A stretch of 32,679 nucleotides of DNA from Spirochaetota bacterium (GCA_011049595.1 DRHN01000134.1:1-32679); one strand, 5' to 3'. Positions 24,090 to 32,544 are shown, numbered from the stretch's first letter. Notes: generated by a model from the sequence alone, not told the origin. A program made the numbers and translations.

Positions 24090-25010
24090 TTGGCAAAGAA
24101 AATATTTAAATCCTATGAAATAAAAGTAGCCGAATCTAGGGTGTTGATCCCCCCTCCGCGTATATTTTCAGAGCAGAAAAAAGTGGAGGAAGTAATAGAG
24201 GAAGTGGAGGAGATAGGTGAGTTTCAACCGCTTGAAGAATCGGTTGAGGTTGAGACCCGTGACATCGAAACTGAAAGAGAAGAACTGCTTGAACTGGCTA
24301 AAAGAGAAACAGAGGAGGCCCTGCAGCAGGCCGGGATCATAAAAGAGGAAGCCGAACAAGAGGCTTTTAAAATATTGCAGAAGAAGAGTGTTGAAGTGAG
24401 GAAACTGAAGGAGGAAGCTCAGGAAGAAGCAGAGATAATACTAAAGGATGCGAAAAACGAAGCTGCCCGGCTGGAGAATGAGGCAAAGGCGAAGGCTGAC
24501 GCAATCGTCCAGGAAACAAGAGATAAAGCTGTCGAGGAAGGAAAGGACGAAGGGTATAAAAAGGGTGAAGAAGAGGTGAACAGGCTCATCGAAAGGGTCC
24601 ATGCTATTATAAACGCCGCCATCGACAATAAAAAGAACATTATAGAAAATACCGAAGAACAGCTTGTAGATCTGGTCCTTTTAATTGCCAGGAAAGTTGT
24701 AAAGGTAATTTCGGAGATGGAAAAAGACGTGGTTATTGAAAACGTCAGGGAAGCTTTGAAAAAGCTGGGAAAAGAAACAGAGATCGTTATAAAGGTCAAC
24801 ACCAAGGACCTGGATCTCACAACAAAAAATAAACGTAATTTTATATCCATGGTCGAGTCTCTTGAGCGGGTTAGAGTAGAAGAGGATGACCGGATAACCC
24901 GCGGTGGCTGTATCATAGAGACTTCTCTCGGAGATATCGACGCCAGGGTACAGACACAGCTTCAGGCAATTGAGGAAAAGATCAGGGAGCTTGTGCCGAT
25001 AAAAGGGTGA
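24090..25010 (+). CDS. fliH: Flagellar assembly protein FliH
   Basis: FliH is the stator of the FliI ATPase and links it to the export gate and C-ring. I start it at TTG 24090 because CGGAGG lies 5 bp upstream and the product then begins MAKKIFKSYEI, like spirochaete FliH; the upstream part of the track ORF has no ribosome site. That gives 306 aa. A long Glu/Lys-rich helix (about 60-190), as expected for the FliH dimer stalk, precedes the C-terminal domain (VDLVLLIARKVVKVISEMEKDVV...GGCIIETSLGDIDARVQTQL). It sits between fliG and fliI. Confidence 0.93.
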   Translation: MAKKIFKSYEIKVAESRVLIPPPRIFSEQKKVEEVIEEVEEIGEFQPLEESVEVETRDIETEREELLELAKRETEEALQQAGIIKEEAEQEAFKILQKKSVEVRKLKEEAQEEAEIILKDAKNEAARLENEAKAKADAIVQETRDKAVEEGKDEGYKKGEEEVNRLIERVHAIINAAIDNKKNIIENTEEQLVDLVLLIARKVVKVISEMEKDVVIENVREALKKLGKETEIVIKVNTKDLDLTTKNKRNFISMVESLERVRVEEDDRITRGGCIIETSLGDIDARVQTQLQAIEEKIRELVPIKG

Positions 25011-25051
25011 TTTTATCGGACCGGGTATCAATATATTGCGCAGGAACATAA

Positions 25052-26377
25052 ATGGTTCAGAGAATTTTCGATAAATATGTGACCGCGGTTGAGCAGCTTG
25101 AAACCGTTGTCTATGAAGGAACGGTCAGTAAAGCGGTCGGTCTCCTAATTGAAAGCAAAGGGCCTCTTGCCGGCGTCGGGGAAATGTGCAGGGTAATTCT
25201 CCCTGAAAAAGGAAAAGAGGTCCCTGCCGAGGTCGTAGGGTTCAAGAACGGAATAACGCTTCTATTTCCCTATGATAACGACAGCGGCATTAAATCGGGC
25301 TTGAGGGTTGTTGCCACGGGAAAACCGCTTTCCGCGAAAGTCGGGGATGCGCTTTTAGGCAGAGTGATAAACACTCTCGGTAAACCGATTGACGATAAAG
25401 GTCCCGTTTATTATGATCAGGAATATCCAATATTCAATACCCCCCCCCACGTGCTTAAAAGAAGAAGGATCACGGAGGTACTCGCGACAGGTATCAAATC
25501 GATCGATGGGTGTCTTACGATAGGAAAGGGGCAGAGGCTGGGGATATTTTCAGGCAGCGGTGTAGGCAAAAGTACACTTCTTGGAATGATCGCGAAGCAT
25601 ACGGCAGCGGATGTAAATGTTATTGCACTTATAGGAGAGAGGGGCCGGGAGGTCCGGGATTTTATCGAAGGGGACCTGGGCGAAGAGGGGATGGAGCGGT
25701 CGGTTGTCGTGGTAGCTACCTCCGATCAGGCGCCTATATCCAGGATAAGGGGCGCATATCTGGCTATGGCTGTTGCCGAATATTTCAGGGACCAGGGAAA
25801 AGATGTCCTTTTTATGATGGATTCCATTACTAGGTTCGCGCGTGCGCAGCGTGAAATAGGGCTCGCTGTCGGTGAACCTCCGGCGACAAAAGGATACACA
25901 CCGAGTGTTTTTTCTATATTACCGAAACTGCTCGAGAGAAGCGGTATGGCGCAGTCAGGGTCAATCACAGGGATATTCACAGTCCTTGTAGAGGGTGACG
26001 ATATAAATGAACCTGTGTCCGATGCAGTTAGAGGGGTTCTTGACGGTCATATAGTACTTTCCAGAGACCTTGCTCAGAAGAACCAGTACCCGGCTGTGGA
26101 TGTGCTGGCCAGCATCAGCAGGCTGATGCCCTACATCACTTCCGAGAAGCATAAAAGAGCAATAGGCAAGCTCAAACAGGTCCTGGCCTATTATTACGAT
26201 ACAGAAGATCTGATCCAGATCGGGGCGTATGTAAAAGGTTCTGATAAGAGAATTGACTGGGCAGTCGAAAAAATTGACGACGTGACTCGATTTTTAATGC
26301 AGGGTGTGGATGAGGATTTCAGCTTTCAGGATATTCAAAGCGGGCTTTTTGAGATATTTGATGGTGAAGGGGAATAA
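25052..26377 (+). CDS. fliI: Flagellum-specific ATPase FliI
   Basis: FliI powers and orders export of flagellar parts. The 441-aa F1-beta-like ATPase has Walker A SGSGVGKST and Walker B VLFMMDSITRFA. The family stretch GEPPATKGYTPSVFSILPKLLERSG and the C-terminal HIVLSRDLAQKNQYPAVDVLASISRLM are both present. All expected residues are visible. The stop overlaps the fliJ translation region (fliJ TTG is 3 bp later). Partner FliH is encoded directly upstream and FliJ directly downstream. Confidence 0.97.
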   Translation: MVQRIFDKYVTAVEQLETVVYEGTVSKAVGLLIESKGPLAGVGEMCRVILPEKGKEVPAEVVGFKNGITLLFPYDNDSGIKSGLRVVATGKPLSAKVGDALLGRVINTLGKPIDDKGPVYYDQEYPIFNTPPHVLKRRRITEVLATGIKSIDGCLTIGKGQRLGIFSGSGVGKSTLLGMIAKHTAADVNVIALIGERGREVRDFIEGDLGEEGMERSVVVVATSDQAPISRIRGAYLAMAVAEYFRDQGKDVLFMMDSITRFARAQREIGLAVGEPPATKGYTPSVFSILPKLLERSGMAQSGSITGIFTVLVEGDDINEPVSDAVRGVLDGHIVLSRDLAQKNQYPAVDVLASISRLMPYITSEKHKRAIGKLKQVLAYYYDTEDLIQIGAYVKGSDKRIDWAVEKIDDVTRFLMQGVDEDFSFQDIQSGLFEIFDGEGE

Positions 26378-26380
26378 TGG

Positions 26381-26857
26381 TTGGAGAAGTTTGTATTCAG
26401 GCTTGAAAATGTGCTGAAACTGCGTAAAAGAATGGAAGAGCGCATTCAGCTGGAGTTCGCAAAGAAGAGGGCTGAGCTTTTAAAGGTCGACATTGAAGTC
26501 GATAGATCCAGGGACACTCTTTCAAATTTTGTCAACGAGAACCTGCGGATGGAAGGCACATTTTTAGCTTCAGAGATATTGGCTGTTGATAATTATATTC
26601 ACAGGGTCAGAGGAAGGATCCGGCAGTTGAAGGACCTTCGCATGGAAAAAGAGGATGAAGTAAACAGCGCGCTGGGGGTTCTCAAAGACGCAAGAAAATC
26701 AAGGAAAGTTATTGAGAACCTCAAGGAAAGGAAATACAGGAAGTATCTGGAGAAGCTGAACAGAGAGGAGAATGATGATATGGATGACATAACACAAAAT
26801 ATTGGTTTAAATATAGAGAAGCTGACCATAGATGATATTGTGTTGGAGGATATGTAA
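26381..26857 (+). CDS. fliJ: Flagellar export protein FliJ (FlbA-type)
   Basis: FliJ is a small coiled-coil protein that sits in the FliI hexamer and helps open the export gate. The 158-aa sequence begins MEKFVFRLENVLKLRKRMEE, the usual FliJ start, and is nearly all charged helix. The start is TTG at 26381 with AGGGG 8 bp upstream; an ATG at 26377 is in another frame. The tail (DDMDDITQNIGLNIEKLTIDDIVLEDM) extends beyond the core coiled coil. The stop TAA shares one base with the ATG of the next gene. Confidence 0.9.
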   Translation: MEKFVFRLENVLKLRKRMEERIQLEFAKKRAELLKVDIEVDRSRDTLSNFVNENLRMEGTFLASEILAVDNYIHRVRGRIRQLKDLRMEKEDEVNSALGVLKDARKSRKVIENLKERKYRKYLEKLNREENDDMDDITQNIGLNIEKLTIDDIVLEDM

Positions 26858-27510
26858 TGTCAGAAAGCAGCGTATTTCAGAATATTGGAAACGTACTTTC
26901 GAGAATAGATGAAATTAAAAGAAAATATGGTGTAAATAAAACAGTTGCATACCCGGGTTTTGATTACTGGCTGGACAGGGAAATGCAGATTGAGCATGAA
27001 GAGGATGCCGTTGAAAACCTGCAGCTTGAAAAAAGTGTTGAAGAAACAGCCCCGGCGCGGGAAATACCGCTTATAAAAAATATGAACACCGGCAGCGGCA
27101 CGAAAGAGGATACAGCACAGAATACTGACATGTTCGATGATATAATCAGAAAGGCTTCCCAAAGATTCATGGTCCCGGAGCAGTTGATCAGTGCCGTAAT
27201 AAAACAGGAATCCGACTTCGATCAGACCGCTGTTTCGCCGAAAGGCGCCATGGGGCTTATGCAGTTAATGCCTGCGACCGCGACTTTTTTAGGGGTCGAA
27301 GATCCGTTCAATGCTGAAGAAAACATTTTTGGAGGAACACAATATCTAAGAGAGCTCATAAATCTGTATAACGGAAACCTGAACAAAGCGCTGGCTGCGT
27401 ATAATGCCGGTCCTCAGAGAGTAGGAGAGGATATTCCCGATATTCCTGAAACAAAGGACTTCATACAATCAGTGCTTGATTATTACAATGCGTTTTCTAA
27501 ATACGATTAA
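26857..27510 (+). CDS. Lytic transglycosylase (SLT domain) in the flagellar operon
   Basis: The C-terminal half (about 90-215) is a soluble lytic transglycosylase domain of the Slt70 type. It has the catalytic Glu118 in IKQESDFDQTAVSPKGAMGLMQLMP and also FGGTQYLRELINLYNG and ALAAYNAGP. These enzymes cut the glycan strands of peptidoglycan. The first 90 residues are acidic and have no signal peptide or membrane segment, unlike ordinary periplasmic transglycosylases. It is coupled to fliJ by a one-base overlap and lies 12 bp before flbB. By analogy with FlgJ, it may be exported through the flagellar system and open the cell wall for the rod. As I recall, Borrelia has no such gene at this place. 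Confidence 0.9.
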   Translation: MSESSVFQNIGNVLSRIDEIKRKYGVNKTVAYPGFDYWLDREMQIEHEEDAVENLQLEKSVEETAPAREIPLIKNMNTGSGTKEDTAQNTDMFDDIIRKASQRFMVPEQLISAVIKQESDFDQTAVSPKGAMGLMQLMPATATFLGVEDPFNAEENIFGGTQYLRELINLYNGNLNKALAAYNAGPQRVGEDIPDIPETKDFIQSVLDYYNAFSKYD

Positions 27511-27522
27511 CCGGAGAGAAAA

Positions 27523-28143
27523 ATGAGCACCGCATCAACGATTACAAATTTGCTGAAAATAATTTTTCTGCTGATACTTATAGTCGTTATCATGCTCGGA
27601 GGGGTTTACTGGTTTGATCACCTCGGGCTTGTTGACTATAACAAATTTATCGGGGCTTTCGAGAAGTACATGCCAGTGTTTATGAAAAAGGGAGTGGAAG
27701 TAACGGATGAGCCGGCCCTTCTTGAGGAGGAATTTTTAAATAAAAGAGAAGAAATGCTGCTTGCAAAAAATCGGGAACTTGAACTTGAAAAGCAGGAGAT
27801 AGAAAAAAAGAAGCTCGAATTACAGGAGATCGAAGCAAAGCTGACAGAGGAGACTTCCAGGCTTGAAGAGGAGAAAAAAGTATTAAGCGAAAAACTTCGT
27901 GAATACGATAATTATAATGAAAATATTAAAAGGCAGGCAGGGTATTTTACTAATATGCCCCCAGCTGCTGCTGTTGAAAGGATCGCGAAACTCGAAGATC
28001 TGCTTGCCATCGATATTCTGCGTCAGATTGACGCGGCCGCTGAGGAGGAAGGGCGGATATCGATGGTCCCGTTTTTTCTAAGTTTAATGGACCCTGAGAG
28101 GGCCGCGACATTACAGCGGAAGATGACAAAGGTCGGTGAATAG
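27523..28143 (+). CDS. flbB: Periplasmic flagellar collar protein FlbB (MotE-like)
   Basis: FlbB is a spirochaete flagellar protein that supports the collar and stator of the periplasmic motor, related to MotE. The 206-aa protein has a single membrane segment near residues 9-30 (LLKIIFLLILIVVIMLGGVYWF) and a long charged coiled coil (about 63-134). The C-terminal MotE-like domain follows (MPPAAAVERIAKLEDLLAIDILRQID...FFLSLMDPERAATLQRKM). Its position before fliK and flgD is the same as in Borrelia. The start ATG follows CCGGAGAG. Confidence 0.9.
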   Translation: MSTASTITNLLKIIFLLILIVVIMLGGVYWFDHLGLVDYNKFIGAFEKYMPVFMKKGVEVTDEPALLEEEFLNKREEMLLAKNRELELEKQEIEKKKLELQEIEAKLTEETSRLEEEKKVLSEKLREYDNYNENIKRQAGYFTNMPPAAAVERIAKLEDLLAIDILRQIDAAAEEEGRISMVPFFLSLMDPERAATLQRKMTKVGE

Positions 28144-28148
28144 TACAG

Positions 28149-29441
28149 ATGATAAATACACCAGGTCAAATTAAGACAAAGGATGTTATGGCTCCCCGAA
28201 AAGGTGCCGACCGGACCGGACCGAAGGCGGAAGAAAGTAAGGATAGCACATTTTCTTCATTTTTTACACAATATCTTGAAGCCGGGGAAAAAAATCGGGA
28301 CAAGCTGAAGTCATCGAAGCAAAACCTGGAAAGTGCGGCGGTAGGAAAAGGAGTTAAAACCCGGAAAAATTTTTTAACAGTGAAAAAGCCTCCGGGCGGT
28401 AAACAGGGGCAGCGGGTAATCCGGCTGAAAAACCGCCAAATAGCATATCTTTCCGCCGGAATTTTATCCGGAACTCTAAAGGATAAAACATTACAAAACA
28501 GAAAAGAGGGCAGGGTTATTCAGCTGATGGCCGAAAATCGGCCATCCAACGGCCAGCTTCGAAAAAGAATACTGTCCCTTCAAGGTAAAAAGCAGCATTC
28601 GCTGTCGGCTCTAAACAAAAAATCAGCAGGCCGTAACTCAACAATAGAAAGAACTGTTGTTCTTGCCAAGAAGTACATCGCAGGTAAAAAACGTACTTAT
28701 AATAAAGATGTATTGAAAGGGGAGTGGGCTGTAAAGGGCGGTGACGACGCGAAAAAAAGTTCAGCAATTACCGGAGGCGGAAAATCCGATAGGAAAATAA
28801 ACAGTGCAAATAAAACAACAGGACCGGGTTTAGTAAAAGACAGGAATAACGGTCCTTCATTTAATGGTGCCGATGATAAAAAGAATGCTGTTTCAAAAAC
28901 CACTGAATCTGATAACGTGCAGGGTAGAAAAACGGCCGTCGGTGAACTGTCAGATGCCGGTGTAAAGTATGATAATAATGTACCCAGGACAACAGTAAAA
29001 CTTGATTATCAAATTAATAGAAATGCCGATGAGATATTTAATGACATAGTAAAAAGGTTTTCACTCGTAGTTAAAAAGGGAGGGGGCGAGGCCAGGATAG
29101 TGCTTCAGCCCGAAGTCCTGGGGCAGTTGAAAATGAAAATGAGTCTCAATAATCACGAAGTAAATACCTTCATGGTTGTAGAGAATGAAACCGTAAAAGA
29201 TTTAATATTAGGGAAGCTGAATATACTGGAACAAAATCTTTTACAGCAGGGTTTCAGTCTGGGCTCGTTCCAGGTTGATGTAAAGGATAAAAACACCGAG
29301 CTCGGCACTTGGGGGGAAAAAGGTAAAAAGGGGCATCGGATCGATGACCTTGATGACCTTGATGAAGAAGATGGAATCCCGGAAATCGAAAAGAGTCCCG
29401 GCGTGCCCTGGATCTCGACAATAGTGGATCTCACAGCATAA
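28149..29441 (+). CDS. fliK: Flagellar hook-length control protein FliK
   Basis: FliK measures hook length and switches export specificity. The 430-aa protein has a long, basic, low-complexity N-terminal region (ruler part). The conserved C-terminal FliK domain begins about residue 300: FNDIVKRFSLVVKKGGGEARIVLQPEVLGQLKMKMSL... and NILEQNLLQQGFSLGSFQVDV. This is the position of flbC in Borrelia. An acidic run (RIDDLDDLDEEDG) follows the domain. The ATG at 28149 lacks a clear ribosome site, but it is 5 bp after the flbB stop, so re-initiation is plausible. Confidence 0.85.
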   Translation: MINTPGQIKTKDVMAPRKGADRTGPKAEESKDSTFSSFFTQYLEAGEKNRDKLKSSKQNLESAAVGKGVKTRKNFLTVKKPPGGKQGQRVIRLKNRQIAYLSAGILSGTLKDKTLQNRKEGRVIQLMAENRPSNGQLRKRILSLQGKKQHSLSALNKKSAGRNSTIERTVVLAKKYIAGKKRTYNKDVLKGEWAVKGGDDAKKSSAITGGGKSDRKINSANKTTGPGLVKDRNNGPSFNGADDKKNAVSKTTESDNVQGRKTAVGELSDAGVKYDNNVPRTTVKLDYQINRNADEIFNDIVKRFSLVVKKGGGEARIVLQPEVLGQLKMKMSLNNHEVNTFMVVENETVKDLILGKLNILEQNLLQQGFSLGSFQVDVKDKNTELGTWGEKGKKGHRIDDLDDLDEEDGIPEIEKSPGVPWISTIVDLTA

Positions 29442-29453
29442 CAGGAGAAGGAA

Positions 29454-29927
29454 ATGGATATGTCTTTTGCCATGAATACAAATGATTTGTTTAAAACCCG
29501 GCTACAAGTGGAAAGTTTCAATAAATCCATTGAAAAAGCGGGAAGAAATGTGACAAACACTCTCGGTAAGGATGATTTTTTAAAACTACTGGTGGTTCAG
29601 CTCGAAAACCAGGACCCCACAAAACCTCTTGATGATAATGAATTTATTTCCCAGATGGCGCAGTTTTCTTCTCTCGAGCAGATGACCTCGATTAATAAAA
29701 CGCTGTCCAGTCTCATTTCCAATTATAAAGTAACTCTCTCCTATTCCCTTCTGGGAAAGCAGGTTGAGGTCCTGGACAGGGCAACCGGGGAGCAAAACAG
29801 CGGTGTAGTGTCCGAGATAACCTTCAGCGGCGGAAGATTCGAAGATGAAGTTCCTAAAATATCTTTTAACGGTTTAAGTTACAGTGTGGATGACGTAGTA
29901 AAAGTTTCGATGAGTCGGTTAGATTAA
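29454..29927 (+). CDS. flgD: Flagellar hook capping protein FlgD
   Basis: FlgD caps the growing hook and guides FlgE assembly. The diagnostic motif is GKDDFLKLLVVQLENQDPTKPLDDNEFISQMAQFSSLEQM. The 157-aa protein is shorter than enterobacterial FlgD (about 230 aa) and lacks most of the C-terminal Ig-like domains, as in other spirochaete FlgD proteins I recall. The C-terminal part (YSLLGKQVEVLDRATGEQNSGVVSEITFSGG) is the SH3-like piece. AGGAGAAGG precedes the ATG. flgE follows after 66 bp. Confidence 0.95.
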   Translation: MDMSFAMNTNDLFKTRLQVESFNKSIEKAGRNVTNTLGKDDFLKLLVVQLENQDPTKPLDDNEFISQMAQFSSLEQMTSINKTLSSLISNYKVTLSYSLLGKQVEVLDRATGEQNSGVVSEITFSGGRFEDEVPKISFNGLSYSVDDVVKVSMSRLD

Positions 29928-29993
29928 TTAATATATATGATTCCGAAGATCCGGGAGGGGGCAACGCGTTAAAATGACAAGGAGTGTGTTCAA

Positions 29994-31379
29994 ATGATGC
30001 GATCTCTTTATTCTGGTGTTTCGGGTTTGAGAAACCACCAGATCAGAATGGATGTCCTGGGCAGCAATATTGCGAATGTAAACACCTATGGATTTAAAAA
30101 GAGCAGAGTTTCGTTCCAGGACATTTTGTCCCAGACGATTTCCGGGGCGGCAGCCCCCACAGCTGAAAAGGGTGGCGTTAATCCAAAACAGGTCGGGCTC
30201 GGTATGAATATTTCGAGTATTGACACAATTTTTACCCAGGGCAGCCTGCAGACCACAGGACTGAACCTCGACCTCGCGATACAGGGGGAAGGTTTTTTCG
30301 TGTTGAGCAGGGGAGAGGAGCTGTACTACACACGGGCCGGAAGTTTCGGGCTTGATAAAAATGGTACCCTTGTAAACCCGGCCAACGGGTTGAGGGTCCA
30401 GGGCTGGCAGGCTGTAAAAGCGGGCACAGACTACATAATAAACACCTCCGGTGAAATGGAGGATATAATAATACCGATCGGCGGAAAGGACCCCGCGAAA
30501 GCGACGGAGATAATAAGATACAAGAGCAATCTCAATTCGGAAACTCCGCTTCTCCCTGAGGGCCGTGCGCCGACACCCGAGGAGGCGTTGAACTCGACCA
30601 TGGTAACGAATATAGATGCCTATGACAGTGTCGGTAATGTCCACAGAGTCACGGTCGAGTTTACAAGGGTTCAGGGCGAAGTCAACACATGGCTTGCCTC
30701 GGCATTTGTAGAAGGAGCGGATGAAACATCCCTCACTTTTGATGTCGAAGGGCTGAACGGGAATGATTCGAACACCATCATCATGAGATTTAACAATCAG
30801 GGAGCCCCCGTTTCAATTGAAGACAGTCCATTAACAGCCGGGGCACCGGTCGATATGATAACCGATGGGCAGCTGGTCGCCACTCTAAATGTAGATTTTC
30901 CAGAGCTCGGGATAAACCAGGCCATAAATATCAATTTTGGTACCGCGGATGAATATACCGGGATAACACAATTTGCAGCCCCTTCCTCCGCAAAGGCGTA
31001 CGAGCAGGATGGATATGGAATGGGGTACCTGCAATCTTTTACAGTTGACAGCTCCGGGATAATCACGGGAGAATACACAAACGGTAAAAAGGCACCCATA
31101 GCACAGGTCGCGCTCGGGACTTTTGTCAATAATCAGGGACTCGTCGCGGGGGGGGACAATACCTTTTCACAGACGAACAACTCGGGGATAGCCAATATAG
31201 GAGCAGCCGAAACAGGTGGAAGGGGGAAGATCACGGCAGGGACACTCGAGATGAGTAACGTCGATCTTGCTGAACAGTTTACAGATATGATCGTTACACA
31301 AAGGGGGTTTCAGGCAAACTCCAGGAGCATAACCACTTCTGATCAGATGCTCCAGGAGCTATTGGCATTGAAGAGATAG
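29994..31379 (+). CDS. flgE: Flagellar hook protein FlgE
   Basis: FlgE polymerises into the hook. N-terminal RSLYSGVSGLRNHQIRMDVLGSNIANVNTYGFKKSRVSFQ and C-terminal NVDLAEQFTDMIVTQRGFQANSRSITTSDQMLQELLALKR are the family signatures. Length is 461 aa. In spirochaetes hook subunits are covalently joined by lysinoalanine formed between Lys165 and Cys178 of neighbouring subunits (shown for Treponema denticola). In this protein Lys165 (PIGGK) and Asn179 are present at the same numbers, but position 178 is Ser (RYKSNLNS), and there is no Cys anywhere in the protein. Start ATG 29994 is behind AAGGAG; the next ATG is one codon later. Confidence 0.96.
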   Translation: MMRSLYSGVSGLRNHQIRMDVLGSNIANVNTYGFKKSRVSFQDILSQTISGAAAPTAEKGGVNPKQVGLGMNISSIDTIFTQGSLQTTGLNLDLAIQGEGFFVLSRGEELYYTRAGSFGLDKNGTLVNPANGLRVQGWQAVKAGTDYIINTSGEMEDIIIPIGGKDPAKATEIIRYKSNLNSETPLLPEGRAPTPEEALNSTMVTNIDAYDSVGNVHRVTVEFTRVQGEVNTWLASAFVEGADETSLTFDVEGLNGNDSNTIIMRFNNQGAPVSIEDSPLTAGAPVDMITDGQLVATLNVDFPELGINQAININFGTADEYTGITQFAAPSSAKAYEQDGYGMGYLQSFTVDSSGIITGEYTNGKKAPIAQVALGTFVNNQGLVAGGDNTFSQTNNSGIANIGAAETGGRGKITAGTLEMSNVDLAEQFTDMIVTQRGFQANSRSITTSDQMLQELLALKR

Positions 31380-31437
31380 AACTGAAAATATAAAGAAGTA
31401 ATAACGACTGAATTCGGATCCGGTTTTTAAGCTTGAG

Positions 31438-31468
31438 CAGCAGCCCCTTTTTTTAGGGGCTACAGCTG
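31438..31468 (+). other. Hairpin between flgE and flbD
   Basis: AGCCCCT-TTTTTT-AGGGGCT is a perfect 7-bp stem, extended by CAGC/GCTG with a 3-nt bulge. It lies in the 113-bp gap after flgE, the longest gap in the operon. The T-run is in the loop and the downstream ATTTTAT is weak, so it is not a classic terminator. It could attenuate transcription or protect the abundant flgE mRNA end. Confidence 0.45.
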
Positions 31469-31492
31469 ATTTTATAGGGACGGGGTTTTATT

Positions 31493-31690
31493 TTGATCAA
31501 GGTAACCCGGCTGAACAATACGGCATTCTGGCTGAACCCTCATATGATCGAACTGATAGACCAAAAGCCGGATACGACTATAACCTTGAATTCGGGGAAG
31601 TTACTGATAGTTAAAGAATCTCCTGAGGAAATATTTGATGAGATTGTGGTTTACCGGCAGAAGCTATGGCCGTTTGGGAACGAAAAATAG
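31493..31690 (+). CDS. flbD: Flagellar protein FlbD
   Basis: FlbD is a small conserved flagellar protein of spirochaetes and many Gram-positives, found between flgE and motA. The 65-aa sequence IKVTRLNNTAFWLNPHMIELIDQKPDTTITLNSGKLLIVKESPEEI matches the family along its length. The start is TTG at 31493 with GACGGGG about 8 bp upstream. Its biochemical role is not established; the family name (FlbD / FlaR) is from position and sequence. It lies 59 bp before motA. Confidence 0.95.
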   Translation: MIKVTRLNNTAFWLNPHMIELIDQKPDTTITLNSGKLLIVKESPEEIFDEIVVYRQKLWPFGNEK

Positions 31691-31749
31691 GTATATCTTA
31701 TGCAAATACAATTTATTGAATTAAATAGATATCCAGGAGGCCTTTCAAT

Positions 31750-32544
31750 ATGGATCTAGGGACACTCGCCGGTCTTGGACTTGGAGCTTTTGCAATAATT
31801 GTAGGTATTGTTATAGCGGGTGGAATAGGCGGCCTTTTCAGTTTCATAAACATACCTTCCGCCTTTATCACCATAGCCGGATCTTTAGGAGCGGTCATGG
31901 TTACCACTTCTCTGGCGAAGACTCTCGGCGTAATTAAGTTATTTATGAACACCATAAAAGTAAAACCTATGGAAACGGACAGGATCATAACGACAATAGT
32001 TACTTTTTCTGAAAAGGCGAGAAGGGAAGGACTTTTGGCTCTGGAAGACGACCTTGAAGAGCTGGACGATGAGTATCTTAGAAAAGGGATACAGCTTGTC
32101 GTAGATGGTACTGACCCTGAGATAATCAGGAGTATAATGGAGACGGAGCTTAACAACATGCAGTCACGGCACGAGGATGGGATAAAGTTTTTTGAGGACT
32201 GGGGTGCCTTTGCCCCGGCCTTTGGAATGATAGGGACCCTCATCGGTCTGATCCTTATGCTTTCAAATATTGAAGATAAAAGCGCCATCGGGCCCGGTAT
32301 GTCGACTGCTTTGATCACTACTCTTTATGGGGCAGTTTTGGCCAACCTTGTTTTTATTCCCATAGCAGCCAAGCTCACCTTAAATGATAAGAACGAGTCG
32401 CTTGTGAGAGAGATCATGATAGAGGGCACACTTTCGATACAATCCGGAGACAACCCCAGAATTGTAAAGGAAAAACTGATCTCATTTCTGCCCCCGGAGA
32501 TAAGAGCGCAGGTAGCGGAGGAGTCAGGGGAGGGTGAGAGATGA
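31750..32544 (+). CDS. motA: Flagellar stator protein MotA
   Basis: MotA forms the proton- or sodium-driven stator with MotB and pushes against FliG. The 264-aa protein has four membrane segments (about 5-27, 35-55, 150-172 and 182-205). The cytoplasmic loop carries SEKARREGLLALEDDLEEL, and GAFAPAFGMIGTLIGLILML and VFIPIAAKL hold the conserved prolines. AGGAGGCC precedes the ATG. The expected motB is not present: an ATG overlaps the stop (ATGA) but its frame closes after 16 codons and does not look like MotB. Confidence 0.96.
   Translation: MDLGTLAGLGLGAFAIIVGIVIAGGIGGLFSFINIPSAFITIAGSLGAVMVTTSLAKTLGVIKLFMNTIKVKPMETDRIITTIVTFSEKARREGLLALEDDLEELDDEYLRKGIQLVVDGTDPEIIRSIMETELNNMQSRHEDGIKFFEDWGAFAPAFGMIGTLIGLILMLSNIEDKSAIGPGMSTALITTLYGAVLANLVFIPIAAKLTLNDKNESLVREIMIEGTLSIQSGDNPRIVKEKLISFLPPEIRAQVAEESGEGER

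Noticed and set aside
24419-24916. 165-aa Ser/Phe-rich minus-strand ORF
   Set aside because: Antisense of the Glu/Lys-rich FliH coiled coil; the composition follows directly from that.
29928-30644. 238-aa minus-strand ORF opposite flgD/flgE
   Set aside because: Antisense shadow of flgE; no ribosome site and composition typical of an out-of-frame reading.
31410-31434. GAATTC-GGATCC...AAGCTT, resembling a cloning polylinker
   Set aside because: Only three hexamers in natural-looking intergenic sequence; no vector sequence around and the operon continues normally with flbD.
31713-32318. 201-aa minus-strand ORF opposite motA
   Set aside because: Shadow frame of motA, rich in Ser/Ile/Pro; no family similarity.
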